Both the position numbers and the translations under genes were made by a program. Below the pieces are notes generated by a model. It did not search any database, was not told the origin of the DNA, and saw nothing but the letters and a program-made list of their open reading frames with translations. A stretch of 6,265 nt of DNA from Acetobacteraceae bacterium (GTDB taxonomy: Bacteria; Pseudomonadota; Alphaproteobacteria; Acetobacterales; Acetobacteraceae), in assembly GCA_030044345.1 (NCBI GenBank), contig JASHVY010000308.1, positions 1 to 6,265 on the forward strand, read 5' to 3'. Positions 1 through 5,416 of this stretch are shown here, one piece after another (the stretch's first letter is position 1; every line of letters begins with the position of its first letter).

Positions 1-943
1 TTTGGGGTGTAATGCCATTCGAACCGCTCGACCAGCCGCCTGGCCTCGGCGGCGGGGAAAGCCTCGTAGAGCGACGCTTTGCAGTGGATGGTGAGGTTGT
101 CCTGGACCAGGACGATGATCCTGGCCTTTGCGAAGTGCAGATCGGCCAAATCTTTTAGAGCGCGAGCGTAGTCCACAGCGGTGTGCCGATCCGTGACTTT
201 GACATGGCGCCAGCCTTCGAGCGGGGCAAACATCATGAAGAGGTTGGCGGTGCCGTTGCGTTCGTATTCGTAATCGCCGCGCGCCGGTCGTCCCGGCTTC
301 ATCGGGATCGGCAGCCGCGTCTCGGCGATGAGTTGCTTGGCGGTCTCATCGAGACAAACCAAGGGGCAGTCGGGATCGCGCGGCCTCGTATAGACCGCCA
401 GCACATCCTCCATCGCCGCGACGAAGGCGCTGTTGGCCTTGGGCGGGATCACCCAGCATTGTCGGCGATGCGGCTGGAGCGTGTTTTTTTAAGCGTACGC
501 CCGATCGTGCTGTCACTGGCGCGATCGACAATGCCCAGTTCGACCACCTTGTTCTCCAAGAGCCGCAAGGTCCAGCGAGCCCGGCCTTGCGGTGGTTCGG
601 AGCAGGCGAGCGCGATCAGCTTGGCTTCCTTCTCGCCGTCGAAAATCCGAGGAACCGCCGGTATCGCCCGCGGCTTGCGGCTCAGCACAGCCTCCAGCCC
701 CTCTTCCACCAATCGCTTGCGCACTCGGTAAACCATGGACACGCTCGTCTCCAGGGCTTCGATGATCTGGCCGTCGCTCCAGCCTTCGCCAGCCTCCGAC
801 ACGTCAGCCTTCAACAATATCCGTGCCTTCAACAGCCGTTGCGCCGGGCTCTTGCCTTTCCGCAGCAACGCTTCGAGTTGCCCGCGCTCCTCACCACTCA
901 GCTTCACCACATATCGCTTTACCGAACTCTCCCCCACAGCCAT
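1..943 (-). CDS. IS630-family transposase, two frames joined by a probable -1 frameshift, 3' end outside window
   Basis: DDE transposase that cuts and joins IS ends at TA targets. The first frame (to the TGA at 449-451) carries the N-terminal helix-turn-helix region, with VKRYVVKLSGEER near residue 10 and the typical RLLKARILLKADVSE. It runs to an A7 run at 484-490. From there the -1 frame continues without a stop to position 1. It gives WVIPPKANSAFVAAMEDVLA, then CLDE with the first catalytic Asp near residue 200, and LVQDN with the second near residue 283. It is still open at FEWHYTPK, so the catalytic Glu lies outside the window. Two ATGs are adjacent (946 and 943); a GGAGG at 949-953 is 5 nt from the second but only 2 nt from the first, so 943 is preferred. 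The split could be programmed frameshifting or an inactivating indel; the intact reading frame on both sides favours the former. Confidence 0.85.
484..493 (-). other. A7 slippery run between the two transposase frames
   Basis: On the minus strand the message reads CTT AAA AAA ACA in the first frame. Moving back one base within the run gives AAA AAA AAC, which enters the downstream catalytic frame (N-T-L-Q-P then W-V-I-P-P). Zero-frame reading ends 11 residues later at the TGA at 449-451. The run is not a perfect A_AAA_AAA heptamer in the zero frame because the preceding base is T. Slippage of a single lysyl-tRNA, or RNA polymerase slippage adding one A, would both work. Two-frame IS630 transposases using A-runs are known. 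Confidence 0.6.
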
Positions 944-948
944 CATCG

Positions 949-953
949 CCTCC
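949..953 (-). promoter_or_regulatory. Ribosome binding site of the transposase
   Basis: GGAGG on the minus strand, 5 nt before the ATG at 941-943 and 2 nt before the ATG at 944-946. The spacing decides for the second ATG. Confidence 0.6.
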
Positions 954-1037
954 GTCGCAAAAGTCGCGACGGAACCGAATCACATCCTTACGTTCCTTCC
1001 AAATTAATTGAAGCGGGCGACTAGGCACAAGAGCAAT

Positions 1038-1114
1038 GCACCCGTAGCTCAGTTGGATAGAGCGTCGGCCTCCGAAGTCGAAGGTCAGAGGTTCGAGTCC
1101 TCTCGGGTGCGCCA
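1038..1114 (+). tRNA. tRNA-Arg (anticodon CCG), CCA encoded
   Basis: Complete cloverleaf of 77 nt including CCA. Acceptor stem GCACCCG (1038-1044) pairs with CGGGTGC (1104-1110), discriminator G1111, CCA 1112-1114. D stem is GCTC (1047-1050) with GAGC (1060-1063). Anticodon stem 1065-1069 pairs with 1077-1081, with one G-T pair. Loop CTCCGAA has anticodon CCG at 1072-1074, which decodes CGG. T stem AGAGG/CCTCT encloses loop TTCGAGT (1092-1098). Its usual promoter position falls at or inside the neighbouring IS end. tRNA-Arg genes are frequent island attachment sites, but I saw no second copy of the 3' end in this window. Confidence 0.97.
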
Positions 1115-1217
1115 TCTCCTTGATTGCGGTGCGGCGGAATGTCCCTAGCTAAGCCGTTGTAGACACGAGCGCATCAGTTCGGCGAGGTTTTGGACCAGAT
1201 GGTGGCGGGCTCCACCC

Positions 1218-1289
1218 ATGCGGTGCGGCGTCGTCACGCTCTACATCGGCGGCGGCCAAGGCATAGCTCTCGCCCTGGAAGCACTATGA
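1218..1289 (+). pseudogene. C-terminal remnant of a thiolase-like acyltransferase
   Basis: The frame ending at TGA 1287-1289 reads VTLYIGGGQGIALALEAL (1233-1286). This strongly resembles the closing segment of thiolases (acetyl-CoA acetyltransferase family), where the consensus is RYG-(V/L)-(A/V)-T-L-C-I-G-G-G-x-G and the Cys is catalytic. Here that Cys is replaced by Tyr. Upstream the frame reads MRCG and then loses resemblance. A neighbouring frame (about 1170-1230, FGEVLDQMVAG...) may carry more of the gene after a frameshift. No room or start exists for the remaining roughly 370 residues, because the tRNA lies just upstream. I read it as a decayed 3' end left after a deletion or island insertion next to the tRNA. 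The match is from recall of the motif, not a search. Confidence 0.6.
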
Positions 1290-1315
1290 CGAGCTCCATG
1301 TAACAACACGATCAT

Positions 1316-1831
1316 GTGGCCACGATGGCAGCCGAAACCTCTACCGAAACGACCATAACGGTCCAACACGTGAAAATCCTGCTCGCGCGCTCATTCGAAA
1401 GTGCGCACGACGCCTTCGAGTCCGTCCTGCTACGGCTGAACGCTGAGGCGCTCGAATTGCAGCGCGACGGCCAGGTCGACCGCGCGAGGGAGCTGCTCGA
1501 ACGCGGCGCCGAACTCTCGATTTTCCAGAGCCGGGATCATGGAGAGGTGTTGCGGACGGCGGGTCTTGCGCGAAAGGCGCTTCAGTATGAAGTCGGCAAT
1601 CCGCTCACGGCATTGAAGATGACGCGGCATCAACTGCCGGCGGCCCTCTACGCCCCTTTCCGGGTGGTGCTCTACGAGGATGCGCAAGGCTATGCCGTCT
1701 TCGAGTACGACAAGCCGTCCTCACTGTTCGGGCAGTTCGGCGACGAGGAGGTCACGGCCGTCGCACGTGGCCTGGACGGCGCCATTGAACGGTCCATCCG
1801 GCAGGTTGGCGATTGGCGGCCGCCTCAGTGA
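1316..1831 (+). CDS. DUF302 domain-containing protein
   Basis: Predicted cytoplasmic protein of 171 residues with no signal peptide or membrane segment. The C-terminal two thirds match the DUF302 family as I know it: NPLTALKM at residues 95-102 followed by R104-H105, YAPFRVVLYED at 112-122, and YDKPSSLFGQFGDE at 131-144. A helical N-terminal part, rich in Glu, Arg and Leu (residues 35-90), precedes it. DUF302 has no settled biochemical role; small stand-alone members occur in many bacteria. An in-frame stop at 1301-1303 limits the start to GTG 1316 or ATG 1325; neither has a clear Shine-Dalgarno sequence, so translation may be weak or leaderless. It is the only protein gene on the plus strand and converges with the NmrA-like gene 150 bp away. 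Family call is good, function unknown. Confidence 0.8.
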   Translation: MATMAAETSTETTITVQHVKILLARSFESAHDAFESVLLRLNAEALELQRDGQVDRARELLERGAELSIFQSRDHGEVLRTAGLARKALQYEVGNPLTALKMTRHQLPAALYAPFRVVLYEDAQGYAVFEYDKPSSLFGQFGDEEVTAVARGLDGAIERSIRQVGDWRPPQ

Positions 1832-1841
1832 CGCAATCCGC

Positions 1842-1862
1842 TGCGAGGCCGTCTCCCTCGCA
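1842..1862 (+). terminator. Hairpin after the DUF302 gene, possible terminator without U-tract
   Basis: TGCGAGG (1842-1848) and CCTCGCA (1856-1862) form a perfect 7-bp stem with a 7-nt loop, 10 bp past the DUF302 stop codon. No T-run follows on either strand, so it is at best a weak intrinsic terminator or an mRNA 3'-end stabiliser. The rest of the convergent gap to 1981 has no recognisable gene. It does hold a second inverted repeat, GAGGCCTA (1948-1955) with TAGGCCTC (1983-1990), overlapping the stop of the opposing gene. Confidence 0.35.
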
Positions 1863-1981
1863 ACGGTCCAGGAGGTTCACCGGTCGCTAAGAAGAGTGCA
1901 GCGTCTCGTTCGATGGAATGCCCCCGCCAAATTCGAGAGCCGCTATCGAGGCCTACCTAGCAGGAACCGAGCTGCTTCGAC

Positions 1982-2908
1982 TTAGGCCTCCACCGTTAGC
2001 TCCTTGCGCTTCGTCTCGGCAAAGCTCTCAAACGAGATCGGAGCGCGACCGGTGAATTGGAAGACGTGGTCGGGTATAAGGGGGATCGGGTTCGTGCGCA
2101 GCGCTACCGATTGCGCCACGAGATGATCTGCACTGCGCACATCCGGTTTGCCATAGAGCTTGGCAGAAATTTCCAGCAATTCCTTGTGCCATGCTTGTGG
2201 TGTCAGCTCCTCATAGCGAACGGACTGGCCGGTTACTCGGCTCACGATCTCCGTGATCTGCGGATACGTCCACCACTCGACGCCGCCGGCATAAAGGGCT
2301 CGCTCGGAGGCGAGAGACGGATTGATGATGAGGCTTGCTGCTAGCGCGCCGACGTCGGCACCCGCTATCCACGGCAGCGAAAGATCTCCAAAGGCGTTGG
2401 CGATACGGGCGTTTTCGCGGATGCCGGAACCGTCGATGAGCGCTACGTTTTCCATGAAGAAGGCCGCGACGCGGAGATGGGTGCCACCGAATCCGGCCCA
2501 TTCGAAGATTTGCTCGGCCACCCATTGCGCACGACCTTGCGGGCTTGGACTATCGGGACGCGTCGCTGCGAGCGATAGGTCGACAACCGTCTCAAGACCC
2601 TGTTTGCGGCCTGCGGTTGCGAACAGTCCAGCCGCCTCCGCAATGCCTGCGCCGACAGGATAACAGAAATAAGCGGACCTAATCCCGTCGAGTGCTTGCA
2701 GTAAGCTGTCATAGCTCATGAAATCGCCGACAGCGATCTCCGCGCCCAGTGTCTTCAGCACCTCGGCGCGATCGTCAAGGATGCGTACCAATGCACGGAC
2801 GCGGTATCCGTTCGCGATAAGAGATCGAATTACGGCCTTGCCGCTGCCGCCGTGCCGTCCCGTTCCGCCCGTCACCAGAATGGGACGGTCCTGTGCCACG
2901 GTAGACAT
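1982..2908 (-). CDS. NmrA-family NAD(P)-binding reductase (atypical SDR)
   Basis: 308 residues, the usual length for NmrA/HSCARG-type atypical short-chain dehydrogenases, which bind NAD(P)H and act as reductases or redox sensors in the cytoplasm. The glycine-rich dinucleotide loop is ILVTGGTGRHGGSG at residues 10-23, followed by a typical NGYRVRALVR strand. Further family marks are the AYFCYP segment near 80, LRVAAFFMENV around 145-155, the ADVGALAASLI segment near 185-195, and the C-terminal FTGRAPISFESFAE. The start at 2908 has an AGAGGA ribosome site 7 nt upstream. It lies 39 bp downstream of the MarR-family gene on the same strand and is very probably co-transcribed with it, which suggests it is the effector gene of that regulator. 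Many MarR-linked enzymes act on quinones, aldehydes or other electrophiles; the substrate here is unknown. Confidence 0.85.
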   Translation of the reverse strand: MSTVAQDRPILVTGGTGRHGGSGKAVIRSLIANGYRVRALVRILDDRAEVLKTLGAEIAVGDFMSYDSLLQALDGIRSAYFCYPVGAGIAEAAGLFATAGRKQGLETVVDLSLAATRPDSPSPQGRAQWVAEQIFEWAGFGGTHLRVAAFFMENVALIDGSGIRENARIANAFGDLSLPWIAGADVGALAASLIINPSLASERALYAGGVEWWTYPQITEIVSRVTGQSVRYEELTPQAWHKELLEISAKLYGKPDVRSADHLVAQSVALRTNPIPLIPDHVFQFTGRAPISFESFAETKRKELTVEA

Positions 2909-2915
2909 GATTCAT

Positions 2916-2921
2916 TCCTCT
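2916..2921 (-). promoter_or_regulatory. Ribosome binding site of the NmrA-like gene
   Basis: AGAGGA on the minus strand, 7 nt before the ATG at 2906-2908, within the 39-bp gap after the marR stop codon. It supports this start and independent re-initiation on a shared transcript. Confidence 0.6.
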
Positions 2922-2947
2922 GATTCGGGTGTTGATCAATGGGGCGA

Positions 2948-3382
2948 TCAGCGCGCCATCGTCGCGCCGACGACGAGGCGCAGCGACTCCCGAAGCGCGG
3001 CAGACGTCTCAGCCCCACCGATTCTTGCCTCGAAATCCACTGTCGCCTTGTGCCAAGCCGCCCAAGCCGATTTCAGTTTCGCCGCGCAGGATTTCGTCAG
3101 CTTCAACGCGCGCGTTCGCCCGTCGCGGCCGGGACCGATGGCGATATATCCTTCACGCTCAAGTGACTTAAGAGCGCGGCCCATTGTCGCGGCATCCATC
3201 ACCATGGCGGCGGCGAGCTCATTGATCGAGATCGGCTTCTCACCATCCAGTCGGTCCAGAATGCCAAACTGGGTGGCGCGTAGCCCCACGGATTTGAAAT
3301 AGGTCTCGTAAAAGTGGGTTACCTGCCGCGTGGCTTGCCGCAATGCAATGAGGTTGCAACGATCAGGACTGTTCGGCTTCAT
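2948..3382 (-). CDS. MarR-family winged-helix transcriptional regulator
   Basis: Dimeric ligand-responsive repressor; 144 residues from the preferred start, normal for MarR proteins. N-terminal dimerisation helix CNLIALRQATRQVTHFYETY (residues 9-28), then GLRATQFGILDRL. The helix-turn-helix follows: ISINELAAAMVMD (51-63) and recognition helix AATMGRALKSLEREG (64-78). The beta-wing is GRDGRTRALKLT (85-96). The frame is also open to ATG 3424, but that would place 14 extra residues (MRALQTRICGYLTS) over the operator palindrome. ATG 3382 begins MKPNSPDR, sits right after the predicted -10 box, and is preferred. C9 lies where many relatives have a conserved Cys, so redox sensing is possible but unproven. 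It is the first gene of a pair with the NmrA-like reductase, and probably represses its own promoter. Confidence 0.88.
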   Translation of the reverse strand: MKPNSPDRCNLIALRQATRQVTHFYETYFKSVGLRATQFGILDRLDGEKPISINELAAAMVMDAATMGRALKSLEREGYIAIGPGRDGRTRALKLTKSCAAKLKSAWAAWHKATVDFEARIGGAETSAALRESLRLVVGATMAR

Positions 3383-3387
3383 GCTCG

Positions 3388-3438
3388 TAAGATATCCGCA
3401 TATGCGTGTTTGTAAAGCCCGCATATGCGGATATCTTA
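3388..3438. promoter_or_regulatory. Perfect 19-bp inverted repeat, probable double MarR operator
   Basis: Left arm TAAGATATCCGCATATGCG (3388-3406) and right arm (3420-3438) are exact reverse complements, separated by 13 nt. Each arm carries two palindromes, GATATC and CGCATATGCG. The two CGCATATGCG cores (3397-3406 and 3420-3429) are centred 23 bp apart, about two helical turns. MarR dimers bind roughly 16-20 bp palindromes. The layout therefore suggests two dimer sites on one face of the DNA, immediately upstream of and overlapping the marR promoter. The binding protein is inferred from position. Confidence 0.75.
3389..3416 (-). promoter_or_regulatory. Predicted marR-nmrA promoter, leaderless
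   Basis: On the minus strand, TTTACA (3411-3416; 5 of 6 to TTGACA) is spaced 16 bp from TATCTT (3389-3394; 4 of 6 to TATAAT). The -10 box is 6 nt from the ATG at 3382, so transcription would begin at or next to the start codon. That explains the lack of any Shine-Dalgarno sequence before marR. One operator arm covers the -10 and spacer and the other lies just upstream of the -35, so a bound repressor would block RNA polymerase. Confidence 0.5.
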
Positions 3439-3456
3439 ATTGTCATTAAGCGGCGA

Positions 3457-3490
3457 ACTGAAATCCGACCGCAAAGCGCCCCATTTCAGT
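3457..3490 (-). repeat. Small inverted repeat downstream of the tetR remnant
   Basis: ACTGAAAT (3457-3464) and ATTTCAGT (3483-3490) are perfect 8-bp arms around an 18-nt loop, in the gap between the end of tetR and the marR operator. It could mark the 3' end of the tetR transcript, but there is no U-tract and the stem is AT-rich. The rest of 3439-3578 holds no recognisable gene. Confidence 0.3.
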
Positions 3491-3578
3491 CGTTTACGGA
3501 GATAGTCTAAGCGAGTGCGGTCATTGCATCCCGCACGAAGGCCGCCCGCAGCAGAGTTTCCAAATCCCAGATCTACGT

Positions 3579-4207
3579 TCAGTCGGCAGCCGGTGAGCGG
3601 CCGTAAGCGGCAAGAACGACGCGGACGCTCTGCACCAGATGTCGCTGCTGCTCGCTCGCCGACAGATGTGCGTTGCCGAAGAACATCGCGCGATTGATCG
3701 GCTCGCCCAGCACAAGCCAACTGAATTGGGTGGCGGCAACCAAGGGCTCGTCCAGAACCAGTAACCCGCACGTAGTCCAGCGCTGCAGCGCATTGGCAAG
3801 TTCGGCAATAGCCTTCCGCGGGCCGCCTTCGTAGAACGCACTTCCCAATTCGGGGAAGCGAACTGCTTCCGAGATGACGAGGCGGCGCAGCCTCAGCAGT
3901 TCTGGGGCTAGAGCGACGTTTAGCAGCCGCCTGCCATGGCCCATGAGCGCGTCAACAACGCCGTCATGGGTATCCGGGTCCGGCATGTCGGCCTGGACTC
4001 TGTCGGCAGCCTGGTTCGTCATAGCGAGTACGACGGTGACGAAGAGCGCGCTTTGCTATCGAAGTGCTGATAGATTGTTTGCTTCGAAGATTCGGCACGA
4101 GCCGCGACGTCGTCGACGCTGACCCTTTCGTAGCCGTGCTCAAGAAACAACGCCTTCGCCGCCGTCAAGATCGCGATACGTCTTTGCGAGGTCCGTTCTG
4201 ATCGCAA
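3579..4207 (-). pseudogene. TetR-family regulator with a single-base frameshift
   Basis: Two pieces in different frames make one TetR protein of about 209 residues. Piece one (4207 to 4019) holds the DNA-binding helix-turn-helix: ILTAAKALFLEHGYERVSVD, DVAARAESSKQTIYQHFDSK. It then runs into the nonsense tail ARSSSPSYSL and stops. In the next frame the sense resumes with ALFVTVVLA just before MTNQAADRV (4022) and continues as an AefR-type C-terminal ligand domain (RFPELGSAFYEGGPRKAIAE, SWLVLGEPINRAMFFG) to TGA at 3579-3581. Relatives read DSK-x-ALF here, so one base is missing at about 4046-4051 (GCGCGC, a plausible slippage or sequencing-error spot). The start is TTG 4207, the only start codon after the in-frame TGA at 4211-4213, with GAGAGG 8 nt upstream. 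As written the regulator should be non-functional, since the HTH is severed from its dimerisation domain. A sequencing error would restore a normal gene. Confidence 0.8.
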
Positions 4208-4215
4208 CCTTCAAA

Positions 4216-4221
4216 CCTCTC
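4216..4221 (-). promoter_or_regulatory. Ribosome binding site of tetR
   Basis: GAGAGG on the minus strand, 8 nt before the TTG at 4205-4207. It supports the unusual TTG start. Confidence 0.5.
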
Positions 4222-4377
4222 AAATGGCTTTCGTCCTTGGCGCCAAAGTTCCTCCCTGCGCCTGGGAGAAAGCCATCATCTCCGCGGACTCAGGTACGAG
4301 CGGCAGGACGGGGCGGGTCTGTTTCACGGCCCATCGCGCCCCCAAGTGCCCGATCGCCTTGCGTTTGGCGTCGGAGC

Positions 4378-4465
4378 CTAAGCCGCAGGTGAGAACCGCG
4401 TCCTATTGGCGTTGATGAACTGCTCGACCGTGGTCAACGGCGCGCCGATGATCTTCGCATCGTTG
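4378..4465 (-). pseudogene. C-terminal tail of a lost NmrA-like/SDR reductase
   Basis: An open minus frame ending at TAG 4378-4380 reads LSNDAKIIGAPLTTVEQF and then INANRTRFSPAA. This has the form of the C-terminal end of NmrA-type reductases, where a (G)-x-x-P-x-T-x-E-x-F motif is followed by a short charged tail; compare TGRAPISFESF in the intact NmrA-like gene at 1982-2908. Upstream the same frame runs into the end of the SDR gene and has no family resemblance, so the body of the gene is gone. The following stretch 4208-4377 has a further open minus frame ending at TGA 4220-4222, with no recognisable product. Recognition is by motif only. Confidence 0.45.
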
Positions 4466-4486
4466 CTGAGGTTCCGAGAGTCAGCG

Positions 4487-5275
4487 TCAAAAGACAGTCC
4501 GCAACAATCCGCCATCCATGACGATCGACTGGCCGACAACGTAGCTCGCGTATCTACTGCAGAGCAGCGCACAGAAGGCACCCACGTCCTCGGCATCACC
4601 GATCCGCGCCGCTGGTATCCCCATGGTGTCGGCCCACCGCTGTGCTTCTACTTCGTAGGTCGTGCCGTTCGCGGCGGCTTTCGACTTGAGAAGTCCATCG
4701 GTGGCGGCGGTCTGGAACGTCCCCGGCAGGATGTTGTTGATGGTCACGTTCTTCGAAGCAAGCTTTCTCGCGACGGCGCCGGAATAGTTGCACAGCGCCG
4801 AGCGCATCGGTCCCGAAAGCAGCCGAGCCTCTACGGGCGTCTTCGCGGCGATGGTCGCGATATTGACCACACGCCCGAACCCTCTGTCGGCCATGCCTCC
4901 GGCAGTCGCTTTTATCAATTCAACCGGACCGATTAGCGCCGTGTAAAAACTCTCCAGCCAATCCTTTTCGGTCGCTTCTTCATATCCCGACAGCATGCGC
5001 GGGGGGCTATTCGTGACGATGAGGATATCGGGATGCGGGCAGGCCTTCAGGAGAGCCTCTCGCCCCGCGGCCGTGCTGTGATCCGCAACGACCGGCGTCA
5101 CCTTCGACCCGGTATCCATGGCGATTTCACGGGCCGCGGCGACGAGGCGCTCTTCGCCTCTCGCCGAGATGATAAGTTCCACACCCTCGCGGGCCAGGGC
5201 CACAGCCGCAGCCCTGCCCATTCCAGCGCTGCCACCTGCGGCGATTGCTTTTTTCCCTCGAATACCAAGATCCAT
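4487..5275 (-). CDS. SDR-family oxidoreductase lacking the canonical catalytic residues
   Basis: 262 residues, classical SDR length, Rossmann fold. The dinucleotide loop is AAGGSAGMG (12-20), with Ala where TGxxxGxG has Thr. NNAG is replaced by TNSPPR (88-93). The strand before the active site is VVNIATIAA (136-144), where the catalytic Ser would be expected and Ala/Thr stand. The YxxxK motif is replaced by S154-G-P-M-R158, followed by the usual NVTINNILPG (176-185) and the C-terminal GQSIVMDGG. This matches the subgroup described in conserved-domain collections as beta-ketoacyl-ACP-reductase-like without the catalytic tetrad. It may bind NAD(P) but use another chemistry, or be non-enzymatic. 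ATG 5275 has AGGGGGA 4 nt upstream. It follows the hydrolase on the same strand after 137 bp and may be in its operon. The reading frame is intact, so it is not a pseudogene. Confidence 0.85.
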   Translation of the reverse strand: MDLGIRGKKAIAAGGSAGMGRAAAVALAREGVELIISARGEERLVAAAREIAMDTGSKVTPVVADHSTAAGREALLKACPHPDILIVTNSPPRMLSGYEEATEKDWLESFYTALIGPVELIKATAGGMADRGFGRVVNIATIAAKTPVEARLLSGPMRSALCNYSGAVARKLASKNVTINNILPGTFQTAATDGLLKSKAAANGTTYEVEAQRWADTMGIPAARIGDAEDVGAFCALLCSRYASYVVGQSIVMDGGLLRTVF

Positions 5276-5279
5276 GAAA

Positions 5280-5286
5280 TCCCCCT
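5280..5286 (-). promoter_or_regulatory. Ribosome binding site of the SDR gene
   Basis: AGGGGGA-type purine run 4 nt before the ATG at 5273-5275. The TAG ending the small upstream ORF (5285-5287) lies within it, so translation of the two could be coupled. Confidence 0.55.
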
Positions 5287-5416
5287 AGTTCCTTCCGTCT
5301 CTCTGCTCCCAATGTGGCGGGACCATCATCGATTCAAAGAATGGAACGCGCCGCAAGAGTTTTGGAGGTGTGCGCATATCGTAGGGTTCAGCCCGGAGAT
5401 GACGGTGGCGATTCAT
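5285..5416 (-). CDS. Possible 43-residue ORF between hydrolase and SDR
   Basis: ATG at 5414-5416 overlaps the hydrolase TGA as ATGA, and the frame ends in TAG inside the SDR ribosome site. That exact fit between two genes would suit translational coupling. The product (begins MNRHRHLRAEPYDMRTPPKL) is basic and proline-containing, with no signal peptide, membrane helix or motif I recognise. The frame also extends upstream as a shadow of the hydrolase, so chance is a serious alternative. It may simply be the intergenic leader of the SDR gene. Confidence 0.25.
   Translation of the reverse strand: MNRHRHLRAEPYDMRTPPKLLRRVPFFESMMVPPHWEQRDGRN

Larger units (their letters stand above)
1..1022 (-). 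mobile_element. IS630-family insertion sequence, truncated by the window edge
   Basis: Most of one insertion sequence is present, read on the minus strand; the 3' part of its transposase and its far end lie left of position 1. The assignment rests on the transposase. The near end is not fixed by sequence. IS630-family elements insert at TA dinucleotides, and a TA occurs at 1022-1023 in the context CTAG, about 80 bp upstream of the transposase start. I take that as the probable boundary, but without the other end the terminal inverted repeat cannot be confirmed. The element stops about 15 bp before a tRNA gene. Confidence 0.7.

Noticed and set aside
183..1024. Several plus-strand ORFs across the IS
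   Set aside because: They are shadows of the transposase frames, which carry clear family motifs.
1090..1114. tRNA 3' end as a phage or island attachment site
   Set aside because: No direct repeat of this segment and no integrase gene are visible in the window, so an att site cannot be claimed.
891..1115. Minus-strand ORF starting MAHPRGLEPLTFDFGGRR
   Set aside because: It is the antisense of the tRNA-Arg gene; such ORFs are a well-known annotation artefact.
1680..1985. Plus-strand ORF overlapping the end of the DUF302 gene
   Set aside because: Its first half is an alternate frame of DUF302; the tail in the convergent gap shows no family resemblance or ribosome site.
1948..1990. GAGGCCTA/TAGGCCTC inverted repeat as a bidirectional terminator
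   Set aside because: The core AGGCCT is self-palindromic, the loop is 27 nt and there is no U-tract; it may be chance.
2718..3302. 194-residue plus-strand ORF
   Set aside because: It lies antisense across the NmrA-like and MarR genes and has low-complexity Ser/Arg-rich composition.
4406..4936. 176-residue plus-strand ORF
   Set aside because: It is antisense to the SDR gene and has no recognisable motif.
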